Notes: generated by a model from the letters alone, not told the origin. 64,000 nucleotides of DNA from Sordaria brevicollis (GCA_033439795.1 JAUTDP010000015.1:1481625-1545624), one strand, 5' to 3'. Shown: positions 10,273 to 21,435, numbered from the stretch's first letter. Numbers and translations: made by a program.

Positions 10273-11801
10273 TTAAACAGCAGCCCACCTAGTCGCAGCC
10301 GTCGTCGTCCCCTGTCCTTCTCCTCCCTCCCCAACCTGATCATAAGAAACTGCCACCGTCCTTGTCTGCACAATTCCTTCGCACTTATTCCCTTCATGTC
10401 CCTGTTCCAAATCCTCACTCTCCACCCTCCCCAATCCTTCTTGACCAGCAGCAGGCTTCAAATTCTCCTCACTCTCCTCCTTAACATGCATCGTAAACCC
10501 ATACTGATCGACCTTCTTCTTGTTCTTGCTGGGTCCCATTTCGAATGCATCCGGTCCGCTTCGCTTGTTCTTGCTCCAGTTGCTAGGATTCCCTTCTGTG
10601 TCGCACTCGTCGCCCGTGCTGGAACCGGTCTTGTAACCCTTTGAGCGGAAAATCTTGCGGCCTTTGAGTTTCTCGATGAGCGGTTGAAGGAGGGGGATGC
10701 AGGCGGCTATGATGATGAGATTGCCTTCTATGGAGGTCCAGTAGAGGGGGTCGCAGAGGTCGTCTGGGCGGGAAAACGCAGCTGTTAGCTATCTGGAAGT
10801 CATGAGTTGAAGAAAAGCCAAGACTTACAGCTCACATCTGGACTGGAAAGAGTCTCTACGCCGGTTGCTTTGATGATACCAACCGCACCAGATCTAGTGA
10901 GGCATTGCCATGTTAGTCAACGAGGCAGGTGACATAGGGCAGACAAGTGGCATAGCTACTTACACGAGACCCATCCCAAGGGCAGAGCACAAAGCCAACT
11001 TCTTTTTGGTATGCATTTGCAGCTTCCACAGGACAACGGCCGGGTAGATGGCCAAATAGAAGTCCATGAATGCGGAGATTGCTATAGAAGTTGGGTTGAT
11101 ATGGTTAGCGAGCTTGAACCTGTGATTGCTTCGTGCTAATACTGAACATGTTTCGTGGATTGAACATTGAAGTCAAAGTCAAAGTTGAAAAGGGGTAAAC
11201 TTACAACTAGCCCAATAAGCCAACCCCTTGAGATGATCTGAATGCAGACAGTTATGAGGCAAAGTCAAGGTCCAGAGCGCGTGGGTTGGCGTGCATTGCA
11301 AGAGTAAAGTCATAACCATGGCCGTGAGCGACAAGCAGCAGAGGGTGCCTAGGAACCACAGGATGATTGTGTGCAGCCGGCTGGGCGCCAACAACTTGAC
11401 TAGCAGGGCGATGACGGCCAGTTTTGGAAATCCAAGTGTTTCAATTCCGGGGAAGTAGGCGGCCATCATCCACTTAATGGTGTTTTCTTTTTGCTCGAGG
11501 TCGAGCTCGGCAAAGTGGCGACCGTTGCCCCAGGAGACGGACATTGTTACGAAGATGTTGGAGAGGACGGCGCAGAACTGTGATGAAACATGATTGAGAA
11601 GTGTCAGTTTGGGACTGCAGATAGCTCTATGGCCACATTGTGAGGTAGTATACTCACACATGAAAAGATGATGATGTAGTCATCGGCGCCGAGCTTGTTG
11701 TGTATAATAGCTCTGACATAGAGACGAGCGCCGACAAACAGAAGAGCGAGTATTGTGAATACCCAGCACACCGCAATGATCATAGGCCCTTTGTCGTCCA
11801 T
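10273..11801 (-). CDS. Fungal rhodopsin-domain integral membrane protein, 5 exons
   Basis: Exons are 11658-11801, 11205-11577, 10964-11081, 10829-10893 and 10273-10763; all introns are GT..AG (64-123 bp) and frames join without stops, giving 396 residues. The fold is that of the fungal seven-helix family often called the rhodopsin domain or PTH11-like/SatC-like proteins. Visible features are helix 1 (about residues 7-30) ending RLYVRA, the typical LGADDYII at the start of helix 2, several further hydrophobic helices, the extracellular CTPTHALW cysteine stretch, and helix 7 after DPLYWTSIEGNLIIIAACIP. The final 130 residues are a hydrophilic cytoplasmic tail rich in Lys, Ser and Glu. A sensory or signalling role is possible, but the ligand is unknown. 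The start is the ATG at 11801. Confidence 0.85.
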
Positions 11802-14055
11802 CTTGTCTGAGTGGATCTGAAAAACCAACAGTACCACCTGTACTTGTTATCGGGGGCGGGAATCAACACTTCAATGAAACAAAACCTAGTTTGCACCAAA
11901 AGTGACTTCAAGAATCAAGACCATGTGTATGGCTTCAAGAAAAGAGCAGCAGAGGTACAAATAGATATTGAAGATGGATGGCATATCTGCAAGCCACTTG
12001 TCTGAGAATGCTCACCTCCAAATATTTGGATTATCAACTTTGGCAAGGAGCAGCAGTGCAAAAGCAACTTGTAGCAAGCCCCCAGCCAGAACTGCCAAAT
12101 CGAAACCGCCAACCAAATATCACCGGGGATCTGGGTGCACTAGACACCTGAGAGCCGAGAAAAAGAACGAAGGGAGCAAACGGCACCTGGACCCGAGACA
12201 AGGGGCTGGGACTTGGGACCGGGCTTATTTTCTGGAACAACTTCCAGCGTCTGTCAACGTATCTTGATTGTAGAACTCGTACTGGGTCACTTGCAGGAAA
12301 CAATTTTGGGAAACGGGGAACAGAGGGGTTTCAATACCACCTTGACCCAAACTGTTGGGACTTGAAGAAGCCAAAGAAGGTGGCGTACAGGCATACGCGA
12401 TACCATCCCCTCGGTTCTGTTAGAGGCCACTCTTCGTCACGCCAATCTTCAATATTGCCGTCGACATAGGAGCGTAGGAGGTTGACCGTAGAAGTAATGA
12501 TCTGTCGTAATAAGCATGGCTTCTGGCAGAACAATAGGACGGAAGTTGAGTTTTCAGGTCGGAGGAGCCCCTTTTTCGCCAACAAAAAGAAACAAAAGCC
12601 AAGTCCCAGCCAGGCTATGAGAAATGCCTTTCTTGGTTGCTGAGCCTTGAAGGCCCCGGGGTACGGCGCCCGCGTTGACGTTGGTTGAAGGAAATTGAGC
12701 TGAAGAACACTTTCCATGGTCGAAATATCCGAGTAGTAATTTTCCCAATTCTTTAGTGTCTTCTTTGGGAGGACGAGATGAAAGCCATCTCTCTACCATG
12801 GTGATGGTCGGACATGAGGGGGTTGTTGGTTTGGAAAATCGTCCGGTAGAAGAAGAATGAGGCGGAATGGACAAGGTACGCGGAGGACGGAAATGTCCGT
12901 CTCGACTCGACTGCACTCTGTAGTCAACGGTGCGGCGGTGAGGTAGGCGGTTGTGATGTCTCAGAAAGAGGTTCATGCCCAACCTCATTGTCGGAGTAGC
13001 CAGACATGGGATTCGAGTTCGCATTTCTTTTGAATTGGACTTTCCTGTAGACCGCAACGGTGAACCCACTGTTCATACAACGGTCGGTGCATACAACACA
13101 GTGAACGTTTAATCGCATCCGCTTCGATACAGTGGGACTCGGATCAGCGAACCGGTCCCTTACAGGGGCTCGGATAGGCTCGAAAAGCTTAAGAAGCCAG
13201 ACCCCCATGCGCTAAAAGCGGGCTTCGGTACTAACCGAGACAGGCGCCGCTGTCAACGGCCGCCAATAGCCCGAGCTAGCAGCCTCATACAGTGGGTCCA
13301 GTCCTGCAGCGGACACAGTTTGAAATGTTCCTTCCTTCTTTCTTCAACGTCGTCCCACCTCTTCTTTTCATGATCATGCATTCTGGCCAAAGGTGGGTGC
13401 GATCTTCATGAACAGACATTGGCATCGATGTAAGCCGGTCATTTTGCAGCCCTGAAGGCTACGTGTACCAGCGGGATGTGGGCGACAGCAGACGGAGAGA
13501 CTCGTGAAAGGTGCTCTTATGCCAGAGTTCCACCGCCCAAGATAATGGAGACTCGACCCTCAACCAAGGGACAGGTATGTTTATCGAAATAAAATACAAC
13601 CCACCAGATTCTGCTCCTAGGAATACAGAGTGGCATCGTCCTCATATTGCCTGCTCCATACCTATGCTAATCATCGATCTCGACCAGGTATGCTCCCACC
13701 CAAACCAGTCCGGAACGTCTTCCCCGATTCACTGGCACCATGAAACCACTCAACCCACGGTGACCACCGTTCTTAGCTTCCAAAACGGTTCGACTTGCCC
13801 ATGTTTGTTTTGATGGAACACGTTCGCCACGGGGTCCTTGTGGAGATTGAGATGATGTGCTGGTTCATCGGGCTTTTATCTCTCCCCGCGAAAGGGGGGA
13901 AAGATAATCAGAGGCGTCTAGGCTCGCCTCACCTTCAGAGTTATGCCCAAGATCTCGAGTATATCAAGAGCAGAATCTCTTCGTGATCAAAGGTTACAAT
14001 CTGTTCCTCATCCCTCTTGTTTTGACAATCCAAGACAACACTCATCACAGCCATC
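11802..14055. other. Intergenic between divergent genes; one doubtful ORF
   Basis: This divergent region separates the rhodopsin-like gene (-) and the O-methyltransferase gene (+). Apart from the doubtful minus-strand frame at 12331-12717, no family-like coding sequence was recognised. No tRNA or inverted repeat was found. Confidence 0.4.
12331..12717 (-). CDS. Doubtful small protein with one membrane segment
   Basis: An ATG at 12717 opens 128 codons. Residues 30-48 (KAFLIAWLGLGFCFFLLAK) could be a membrane span; the rest is unremarkable. There is no family resemblance, introns were not resolved, and overlapping frames exist. It is listed because the frame is clean and long for this region, but it may be spurious. 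Confidence 0.22.
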   Translation of the reverse strand: MESVLQLNFLQPTSTRAPYPGAFKAQQPRKAFLIAWLGLGFCFFLLAKKGLLRPENSTSVLLFCQKPCLLRQIITSTVNLLRSYVDGNIEDWRDEEWPLTEPRGWYRVCLYATFFGFFKSQQFGSRWY

Positions 14056-15569
14056 ATGTCCGAAACTGTTGATCTCTCGCTTGCCACTCGGCCAAGTGAC
14101 GCCGATGCTGTCCCTGGCTTGCTGCAGGATCTCAATGCTCTCCAGGGCACCTGGACAGAAGGCGATGAGGAGACACGTCACAAAATGGTTGTCAAGGCCA
14201 GGAGTCTTCTCCAGTCTCTCTTGACACCTCGTGAGCAGATGGTGCAGCACACATGGGCTGATGTAAGTGACCTTGTCTCTCTCAATTTCTTCGCAACCAC
14301 GGTGCTAACACGGGGTAAAAAAAAACACAGCCAGGACTCAATGCTGCTCTCATCACCGGTGTCGATGTCGGTCTTTGGAAGCTCATGGTGAAGAATGGCG
14401 TTGATGCTGTCCACAAGGTTGAGGATCTTGCCGAGTCTTTGGGCATGGATCCTGAACTTCTTGGTTAGTGGCTATCATCATGGACTTAACAGGAGCCAAG
14501 ACTGACATATGATACCACAGGCCGCCTACTTCGCCATGTGTGTGCCATGGGCCATCTCGAGGAAGTGGCTCAGGATCAGTACAAGCTCAAGAACTTTACC
14601 AAGTCCATGAGCCTAGATGTCATCGGTGATGGCTATGTCTGTCTGTGAGTAGACCCCAAAAATGGCGCCGGTTTCGGGCTTTGGACACTCGTCCTAAAAC
14701 CTCAATGTCCAATAGTCACGGTGGCATCGGTCGCAGCCCGATCGAATTCTACAAGTTCCTTCGCGAAACCAACTGGCGGAATCCCGTCGACGCCAGCCAC
14801 ACGGCCTTCCATGCGTCATACAACAGCAAGGTGCCAAACTGCATGCTCTATCTCGGTTCCATCGGCATGGGTCCCCAGATGAACCACCATAGTAAGTCCA
14901 ATCACGCACCACTCCCACAGTACTTGGGAATTTCTCACTAACGCTTGCTTTTTTACACTCACAGTGGGCGGCTACAGACAAGGTCGCCTACCATGGCACC
15001 ACCCCAAGATCTATCCCGTAGAGCAGGAACTATTCCCCGGCGCTGATACTTCACCCGATGCGCCACTAGTCGTCGACGTTGCCGGCGGTCTCGGCCACGA
15101 CATCGACGAGTTCAAGCGTAACTATCCCAACCACCCGGGTAAACTGATCCTCCAAGACCTCGCCCCCGTCATCGAAGACGCCAAAGACATCGACCCCTCG
15201 ATCGAGCGCATGCCGCACGATTTCCTGACGGAGCAGCCCATCAAGGGTGCCCGAGCCTACTTCATGCACTCCATCCTGCACGACTGGCCGGATGATGTCT
15301 GCCAGAAGATCTTGGCCCGTCTGGCGGACGCCATGAAGCCCGGTTACAGCAAGATACTCATCTTTGAGTGCGTGATCCCGCGCACGGGAGCGTACTGGGA
15401 GGCGACGGCGGGCGATATGTTGATGATGACGCAGCTGTCGGCGTGCGAAAGGACGGAGGATCAGTGGCATAAGCTTATCGAGGGCAGCGGGCTGGGACTC
15501 AAGATTACGAGATTTTGGTCGAGTGGGTTGTCGGCGGTTGAGAATGTTATTGAGGTTCAGTTGGCCTAA
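14056..15569 (+). CDS. SAM-dependent O-methyltransferase, 5 exons
   Basis: Exons are 14056-14262, 14331-14463, 14521-14644, 14716-14891 and 14965-15569, with introns of 57-73 bp. Frames join perfectly to give 414 residues. The N-terminal 120 residues form the winged-helix dimerisation domain of plant/fungal O-methyltransferases (TREQMVQHTW, then DLAESLGMDPELLGRLLRH). The SAM-binding motif I is VVDVAGGLGHD at residues 249-259, with Ala where the usual motif has Gly. The catalytic His is in HSILHDWPDD (His319). Such enzymes methylate phenolic hydroxyls, often of secondary metabolites or plant phenolics. No polyketide synthase or other cluster gene is nearby, so a stand-alone role such as phenolic detoxification is equally possible. 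The start ATG follows a pyrimidine-rich leader. Confidence 0.93.
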
Positions 15570-16069
15570 GGGAAGATAGCTGGTTCTGATCTGCTGTGTA
15601 TGTATAATTAGTAACCTTTCTTTTCCATTTCACGGGCATACGAGTGTTACTCCCACTTTCGTAACAACCTGAGCGCTCGGTGCTCATCTGCTATGGCTCC
15701 GCTAGGTACGATTGTCCCGCTATCATTTTCCCATCCCCTCATCCTTGCTACAGCACAATCCCGGATCTCCCTTCCGGATATCAGATGACTTTACGTCAAG
15801 TTCACCTAACCCAAAATGATCCGGTCAGTTGTGAATCATTGACGCGTGCTCCCTTGCTAGCAGTTGTAGGCAATGGGATGATTGACAATCGAAGGCTTGT
15901 GAAAGTTTCGAGCGAGTTGATAAGACTGGTGACAAGGTGAAGGCAGAGAACCAAGAGATCCCTTTGTTTTGTGTTCATAGGAAATAGAAGTTCTGTTATA
16001 CCCATTGTTATTCCACACCCGAACCTATCACCTCACCGCAAAGCCCATCAGATCCAACCGCCGACCAAA
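15570..16069. other. Intergenic, no supported gene
   Basis: This is the 3' flank of the methyltransferase gene and the promoter of the following small gene. No RNA gene or repeat was seen. Confidence 0.5.
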
Positions 16070-16397
16070 ATGGCCATTTACGAAATCGGAGAGACGATCG
16101 TCTACACAGGTGAAGTGTTTCCTTTTCCAGCCGTACTTGCCTCCTGTTCCCTCTCCAACCTTGACTTACGCAAAAGATCCTCTAGACCTGGATGGCGATG
16201 AGGCTCTGGGCATCATTCGGTCGATTGTGGATCCGTTGAATAACTCGGAGGTTTCGCTTTATGAGGTGAGTGCAACTCTGGGGCTGTGTTTTTTGGAAGA
16301 GGGTTGACAATGAATGACGGTGCAGGTCCAAGATGTCGAGACGGGCGAGTACTTCACCGTGGCGGAATCGAGGATTTCGGGGGCTAGCGACATCTAG
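16070..16397 (+). CDS. Small conserved-looking protein, 3 exons, 67 residues
   Basis: Exons are 16070-16109, 16177-16265 and 16326-16397. Introns are GTGAAG..AAAAG (67 bp) and GTGAGT..GCAG (60 bp), and the frame joins cleanly. The product begins MAIYEIGETIVYTG and ends VAESRISGASDI; it is acidic, with no signal peptide or membrane span. An alternative acceptor at 16185 would drop three residues. I do not recognise the family. The clean splicing of three short exons in one frame argues for a real gene. It is convergent with the DUF1993 gene. Confidence 0.6.
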
Positions 16398-16792
16398 CAG
16401 TGGCATTTAGGGCACAATGTTGTCTTGGGCGAAGGGGCGAGAAATGAAAGAAGGATTCCTGATTCAGAACGGCTGGTGCCGTGGGCAGACTCTACCACAA
16501 GTGACCCCTTGTCGGCCCCAGCTGCTTAACATATATAAACAAAGACCTTTGTCCAGAAACATTTCCTGAACTGTGTCTTGTGACTCTTCCATACCGTACA
16601 TGCAACAAAATTCACACAATAAAAACTCTTGGTCTCGATCATTGTTTCCAAACTGAAAGCGGTGACATTCCTAGTGAAACAATTCTCAACCACGTTAAGC
16701 CATATAGCTACCTGTGCCCAGAGGCATCATCTACCCATCATCCAGCCCTATTCCTTACATATCCAACCAAGCAAACGCACTTTCATCATGCC
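16398..16792. other. Convergent intergenic region
   Basis: This is the 3' flank shared by the small gene (+) and the DUF1993 gene (-). No coding or RNA feature was recognised. Confidence 0.5.
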
Positions 16793-17344
16793 TCAAGCAT
16801 CCAAAGTCAAAAACCCTCCCAAATAATCCATCTTTCCAATCGGCACGCCCTTCATCCTGAGGATCGAATATGCCGTGTTGATGTGAAAGAAGAAATTCGG
16901 CACCGCGAACTTGGTCACGTAATGCTGCGGCGTCATGTTAAACACCTTGTCCTTGAGCTGCAGATTGATGGTGTTGTTCTTTGCATGCGCCTCATCGATC
17001 GTGTTTCTGTCGACCTTGTTGAGCATGTCGATCGTGTGCTGACATCTTTCGATAAGCTGCTCGATGGTGGTCTCGTCGTCCTTGAAGACGGGACCTTCGG
17101 TGCCCGTGAGGCGGTCGATGAACTTTTTGCCCGTGTTGCTGGCGACTTGAACTTGGAAGGTCAGGGGCTTCATGTCCTCGGTCAGAGACCAGGAGGGCAT
17201 CTCTTTGAGCGAGATGTCGGTTACTTGGGCGTGCTTGGTTGCGGTCACGAGAATGTGCTTGAGCGTGTGCAGGCCGCGGAGGAAGGTGGGGATGGAGATG
17301 TCGTAGAGAGAGAGGCAGGCGTGCTGCTTTGTTTCTTCGGCCAT
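16793..17344 (-). CDS. DUF1993 family protein, single exon
   Basis: A 183-residue protein starts at the ATG at 17344 (MAEETKQHACLSLYDISIPTFLRGL). The frame extends further upstream but with low-complexity Thr/Pro sequence and without conserved features, so the internal ATG was chosen. Family features are the opening YDISIPTFLRGLHTL helix, DMKPLTFQVQVASN, the RL-TGTEGPVF stretch, and the C-terminal PNFFFHINTAYSILRMKGVPIGKMDYLGG. DUF1993 proteins are small helical-bundle (DinB-like) proteins of unknown function, common in fungi and proteobacteria. The length is normal for the family, and no signal peptide is seen. Confidence 0.9.
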   Translation of the reverse strand: MAEETKQHACLSLYDISIPTFLRGLHTLKHILVTATKHAQVTDISLKEMPSWSLTEDMKPLTFQVQVASNTGKKFIDRLTGTEGPVFKDDETTIEQLIERCQHTIDMLNKVDRNTIDEAHAKNNTINLQLKDKVFNMTPQHYVTKFAVPNFFFHINTAYSILRMKGVPIGKMDYLGGFLTLDA

Positions 17345-17791
17345 GGTGATTGTGGTAAGAAGACAATGGGTTTTGGTAGTTTGCTGTCTCTCAGGTGTGT
17401 AGGAGAATTTGGTGTTGTTGGTTGTGATTGTTGACGGCGTGAGGGCGGTCGATGTTCGGTTGCCTTTGGGTTTTGAGAGACCACGAGCATTCAGCACTTA
17501 CCTCATGCGACCGTATGACGCTATCGTCTCGATGCGGAGCTCATGGTAAGATTTTGAAGCGGTGGGTTGATGAATGGCGCATTTGCGTCATCATGAGTTC
17601 AAAAGTTGCGGGTCGTGGAAGGCCCGTCCTCCGTCGCGACAGCCGCATTCTCCGGCCTTCAACACCAATGCCGCACGTACACTCGGTCTTGCCGTACTCC
17701 ATCCCACTCAAGTTTCGTCAAACTCCGACGAAATTTCTCAAGGCTCCTGTTCCAACTTCCCTATTCAATCCTTTGCATTCGAATACCTACT
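17345..17791. other. Divergent promoter region
   Basis: This region lies between the DUF1993 gene (-) and the putative gene from 17792 (+). Frames crossing it belong to non-conserved upstream extensions. No other feature is visible. Confidence 0.4.
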
Positions 17792-18440
17792 ATGGGCGTC
17801 CCAAACCAGCTCGGATCACGGCCTCCAACCCCCCTATCGACAAACCTGAGCGTCGGACAGTGCGCCGGATCAGTCGCAGAAGAAGTTCGGGTTGAGCGGC
17901 CTCGGAGAAAGAGTCGAGCTCCGTCTCTGGCTGCTACCGATCAAGTTTCCGAAACAGGCGATCCGCTCCTGTTGTCGTCAGATTCTCCAGACGGCTTCGA
18001 TCCAAACCCAACCTTCAGCGAACTTTCGAACAGCAGCCTAGAAATGGAGTCTCAACAACAAAAAGAGTGATCTTCTCTGGGCCAAACATGGATACGGTCA
18101 AATTGACACGTGGAATATCAATAGTCCCGGTTCACTGGACAGGTCTTCTTGGCCAAAGATGTGTGAGTGTCCATCCCAGGGACTGGACACAGACAAATTC
18201 CCACGGCTGACTTGTCCTAGCCGCAGCAATCATATCGAGAGAACAACGTCTGTTCAAATTACTTGACGGCCGCCGAAGAGAATCAGTCTCTACCGCTCCA
18301 ACCTACATCGTCCGAGTTCGATACCATATGCGTCGACCAAGCCAATAATGTTAGCGATTACAACCCTGAGACTTCAGCTCCGCGATCTGACAACCGACAC
18401 CGAAAGTCTAGACCGTACCAAACTTTTCGCGAATGAGGAA
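17792..18440 (+). pseudogene. Putative gene with an apparent frameshift
   Basis: An ATG at 17792 opens a coding-looking frame (MGVPNQLGSRPPTPL..) that stops at 18068, just after an A5 run near 18059-18064. In the next frame the sequence continues as coding-looking text (SDLLWAKHGYGQIDTW..) to a good splice donor GTGTGAGT at 18163. After an acceptor at 18220 there is further coding-looking sequence to about 18440. Loss of one A in the run would join the first two parts. The third part reads best in a frame that does not follow from the obvious splice, so the model is unsettled. The product is unknown. It could be a decaying gene, a sequencing error in the A run, or an unrecognised intron. Confidence 0.3.
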
Positions 18441-19964
18441 GGTTATACAAAGCGGGAAACCGGAATAAGACGATGCACGCAACCATTCAACCGTCGCTTC
18501 TCCTCCAATGGTCTCTTATTGGCCGCCCTCCAGGGACAAGACGGGAGATGTGACCATGCACTCCGTCGGCCCCTCATATGTCAATCACCCGCCTTCCCGG
18601 TTAAGGTTCTTACGCATATTAAGCTTACTCGTCCTCGGTGCGTCAGCGTAGCATTCGATGGATAGAATGTTTATTGTTTTTTCTTGTTGGAACGTTCTTT
18701 GACCGGCCTCATACGTGTCTCTTGTACGACCTGATCAGCTCAGTCCAGTCAGCACTATATCCTGATGCACGCCGTCATTTGTTGGAAACGGATTGCTTTG
18801 GATCGGCAGTCTCCTGTCACTATTCGATTGCCACTAAACCTTGGAAGTTCAACAGTTGACGGTTGACTACTGCCGTCAAACGTGGGAGTTTTGGCTTGTG
18901 TAACCTGGAGAGGTCGAGTGATATATAGTATGTGCAGATCTTCGAATAGGGGTCGGGAACACAGATGGTCCGGATGACAACATACTACTTGCCACTCGCA
19001 ACATCCAGCATCCAGCATCCAATACCTTATGTAACAGTTTCACAGTCTGAACATCTCTAATCTGGTGCTACAAAGTTTGGAAACCCTTCTGCTAGACACC
19101 TGTCATGCTGGTGATGTTTGTGTGGTTGACTTTCAAGGTGCAACGGATTCCGCGAACCCCATTGATATAAGCAAAAGAAAACACGCATGCCTAGAAACCC
19201 TCAATCCTTTAGCCCCTTTCCCCAATGGGTATTGTTGGATCACTTTGTCCAATGGGCCAATGCGAGGTAAATAATTAGTCTGCATGTTCCTTGAGCTTTA
19301 TCGTGAAGATCACGGAGCAACCCAGCTTTGAAAGAGTAAAAGCAATAGGAAGCTGCAGTCTTTCCGGCATGAAGTTGCCGCAAGAGGTGAATCTGAACCA
19401 CCCCCGGGCAGACTAGGGAAACATTGACAGGTGATAGTATCTAATCAATCAACGTCTCCAAGGTACCGACCGCTTCTTGCATCCAATAGTTCGATTCTAG
19501 ATCCCTTTCGAAAGCGGGTTTAGAAGCCAAGGCGGAGGAATGTTGCGATATTGCTTACCTCTCGACTGAGCATCGTGTAACTCCAAGTGTTGTATCAAGC
19601 AACAACAGGGGTTGTATGGGACTTGGCCTCAACCCAGACCTCAAGCTTCCAGGTATGAGTCTCCCTTCTCTAGAAAGACGTAAAGTCACCAGAAATCTTT
19701 AAATAGTCCTCGCTCACGTCCTCTCGACCACCGAGCCCTCTTTCGTTCTCATCCCTCAACCAAGCAGCAAACCAGCTTCAAACTTCTGGCCAGCTGAGCA
19801 TTCCCATCTTACCTCACCTTCATCACCAAAACCACAAAAGGTATGGACCTCCACCTCTCTTGAAAAGGCCGTCCTGTCCCAATTCCCACCCATGACCACC
19901 TTCCCATCCCTCCCCCTTGTTCGACTCGCAACTAACACCCACACAACCCTCCAGACCGACCAAA
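18441..19964. other. Intergenic, no supported gene
   Basis: This is mixed-composition sequence upstream of the small secreted-protein gene. Short frames on both strands lack splice or family support. No tRNA or inverted repeat was noticed. Confidence 0.45.
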
Positions 19965-20210
19965 ATGCGTCTCACCATCCTCGCCCCACTGCTCCTCGCC
20001 CTCGGCGTCGCCGCCGAAAAGTGCGCCTGCAACGGCGGCACCGACCACTCCAAGACGGCCTGCAACCGGATCGGCGCCACCTACGGCGTTTACGGGTGCG
20101 GCTTCACGGGCTGCTGCGTCAACAAGGGGGCGCAGCATGATAAGTTTGTGAAGGCTTGCAAGGATTTGGGGTATGGGTTTAAGAGGTGTGATGATTGTGC
20201 TCAGTGTTAA
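19965..20210 (+). CDS. Small secreted cysteine-rich protein (81 residues)
   Basis: The start is the ATG at 19965. An upstream in-frame extension lacks an ATG and would bury the signal peptide. Residues 1-17 (MRLTILAPLLLALGVAA) are a textbook secretion signal. The mature part of about 64 residues has ten cysteines, enough for five disulphides, and ends CDDCAQC. It is rich in Gly and Lys. Small secreted cysteine-rich proteins of this type serve fungi as effectors, antimicrobial peptides or surface proteins. I do not recognise a named family and give no activity. Its 3' region carries a 64-bp tandem duplication. Confidence 0.75.
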   Translation: MRLTILAPLLLALGVAAEKCACNGGTDHSKTACNRIGATYGVYGCGFTGCCVNKGAQHDKFVKACKDLGYGFKRCDDCAQC

Positions 20211-20235
20211 GTGCTTGGTTGAAGGAGATGGGGGT

Positions 20236-20363
20236 GATGGGGGAAGGGGTGTTGTAAGGTAGATCGATTATGGCAGGGGGATGTTGCAGTGAAGTGTGGG
20301 ATGGGGGAAGGGGTGTTGTAAGGTAGATCGATTATGGCAGGGGGATGTTGCAGTGAAGTGTGG
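20236..20363. repeat. 64-bp tandem duplication in the 3' flank
   Basis: Two adjacent copies (20236-20299 and 20300-20363), each beginning GATGGGGGAAGGGGTG, are essentially identical. They lie 26 bp after the stop codon of the small secreted protein, probably in its 3' untranslated region. Confidence 0.9.
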
Positions 20364-20469
20364 GATGGGATGGGAGGGTGTTAGAGACTGGAGTGTTTGG
20401 GATAGGTATTCAATGAGATGTAGGATGATGGTATTGGAAATTTTTAGCGGCGCGAGAAAGTAAACAGAA

Positions 20470-20662
20470 CTTAGCAGAAAATACCCCATGTTGGTGAGCG
20501 TAGTGTAGTAGGCTCAGCCAAAATAAGCCGCTCATGAACCGCTCATGCCGTTCATGAACCATTCATGAACCGTCAATTTTCGAATGTGAGCGGTACATTT
20601 ACGGCTTGTTCTGTTAAGCGCACTACACTACGGCTCACCAACATGGGGTATTTTCCGCTAAG
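20470..20662. mobile_element. MITE-like inverted-repeat element A (193 bp)
   Basis: The ends are near-perfect inverted repeats of about 40 bp beginning CTTAGCRGAAAATACCCC and continuing ATGTTGGTGAGC. AGAAAGT/ACTTTCT just outside (20455 and 20665) may extend them. The centre contains four tandem-like TTCATGAACC or CTCATG units. There is no coding capacity. A target duplication could not be fixed. Confidence 0.85.
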
Positions 20663-20945
20663 AAACTTTCTTGTCCGTAGTCCATGTCTTCTTCACTTGT
20701 TTGAGCAGTGCAATTGTCTCTTCTTTCGGTGTTGATCAAGAAGAGGTTGGAAGAGACTCTAGAGGTATGTCCGGAGCATGCACTGATGCAGCACCCCGCT
20801 CAGCTGGCAGCAGCAACTGCTTGCAACTGACACTATCTCATGGGGTGACCATTAAACACTTCGAGGCTTCCGAAAGGTTGAACAGAACCTTAGGTAGGAA
20901 CAAGCGACTTGATCAAATGGCGATTCAGCAGGGACGGAGTGTTTA

Positions 20946-21317
20946 GGGTGCGTTCGTGTGTCTGGAAAATGGCTTTCTGAAATGAATCCTTCAGGAAATG
21001 GTGCGCGGGCTGTCCTGAAATTTGGAAAGAATTCAATTTCAGAATCCTAATTTCAGCAACTCCGAGATGCTAAAATGGTTTCTGAATTTTTGAAGTGAAA
21101 TCCCGCTCTATTATTGGTAGATTCGGGAATTGTGGAGACAGAATTTCAGAAAGGCTCGATTTCAGAAAGGAAAGCTTTCGAAACACACGAACGCAATTCT
21201 GAATTTCATTTTCTGAACCATTCCTCGCGTATTTATTTCCCAGGCATTCGAACGCTATTTTGAAATTTGGCTTCTGAACCTTTCAGAAAGGGATTTCCCA
21301 GACACACGAACGCACCC
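20946..21317. mobile_element. MITE-like inverted-repeat element B (372 bp)
   Basis: Terminal inverted repeats of about 38 bp begin GGGTGCGTTCGTGTGTCTGG. The interior is full of TTCTGAAA/TTTCAGAA motifs, and a third partial copy of the end (ACACACGAACGCA) lies near 21186. The flanks are TTTA on the left and TTTTA on the right, a possible TA-rich target duplication. It is non-coding, so a non-autonomous DNA element is inferred. Confidence 0.85.
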
Positions 21318-21435
21318 TTTTACCCGAGTGGACGAAATGGTGGACGTTGCAAGTGCAAGCTCAGATAGGAATTGGTATATAGGTGCTAGAACTGCAGCCG
21401 CTTACCATCAAATAAGGAGTGATTGATAGCCGCTT

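Noticed and set aside
12554..13069. 171-codon minus-strand frame beginning with a GTG codon
   Set aside because: It has no ATG near the start and is basic low-complexity text that overlaps another doubtful frame.
14056..17344. Secondary-metabolite cluster around the O-methyltransferase
   Set aside because: No synthase, P450 or pathway transcription factor is adjacent; the neighbours are a rhodopsin-like membrane protein, a tiny protein and a DUF1993 protein.
16580..17434. 284-codon plus-strand frame over the DUF1993 gene
   Set aside because: It is an antisense shadow; the opposite strand encodes a recognisable DUF1993 protein.
20671..20946. 91-codon frame between the two MITE-like elements
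   Set aside because: It has no signal, splice or family support and is confined between repeats; it is not distinguishable from chance.
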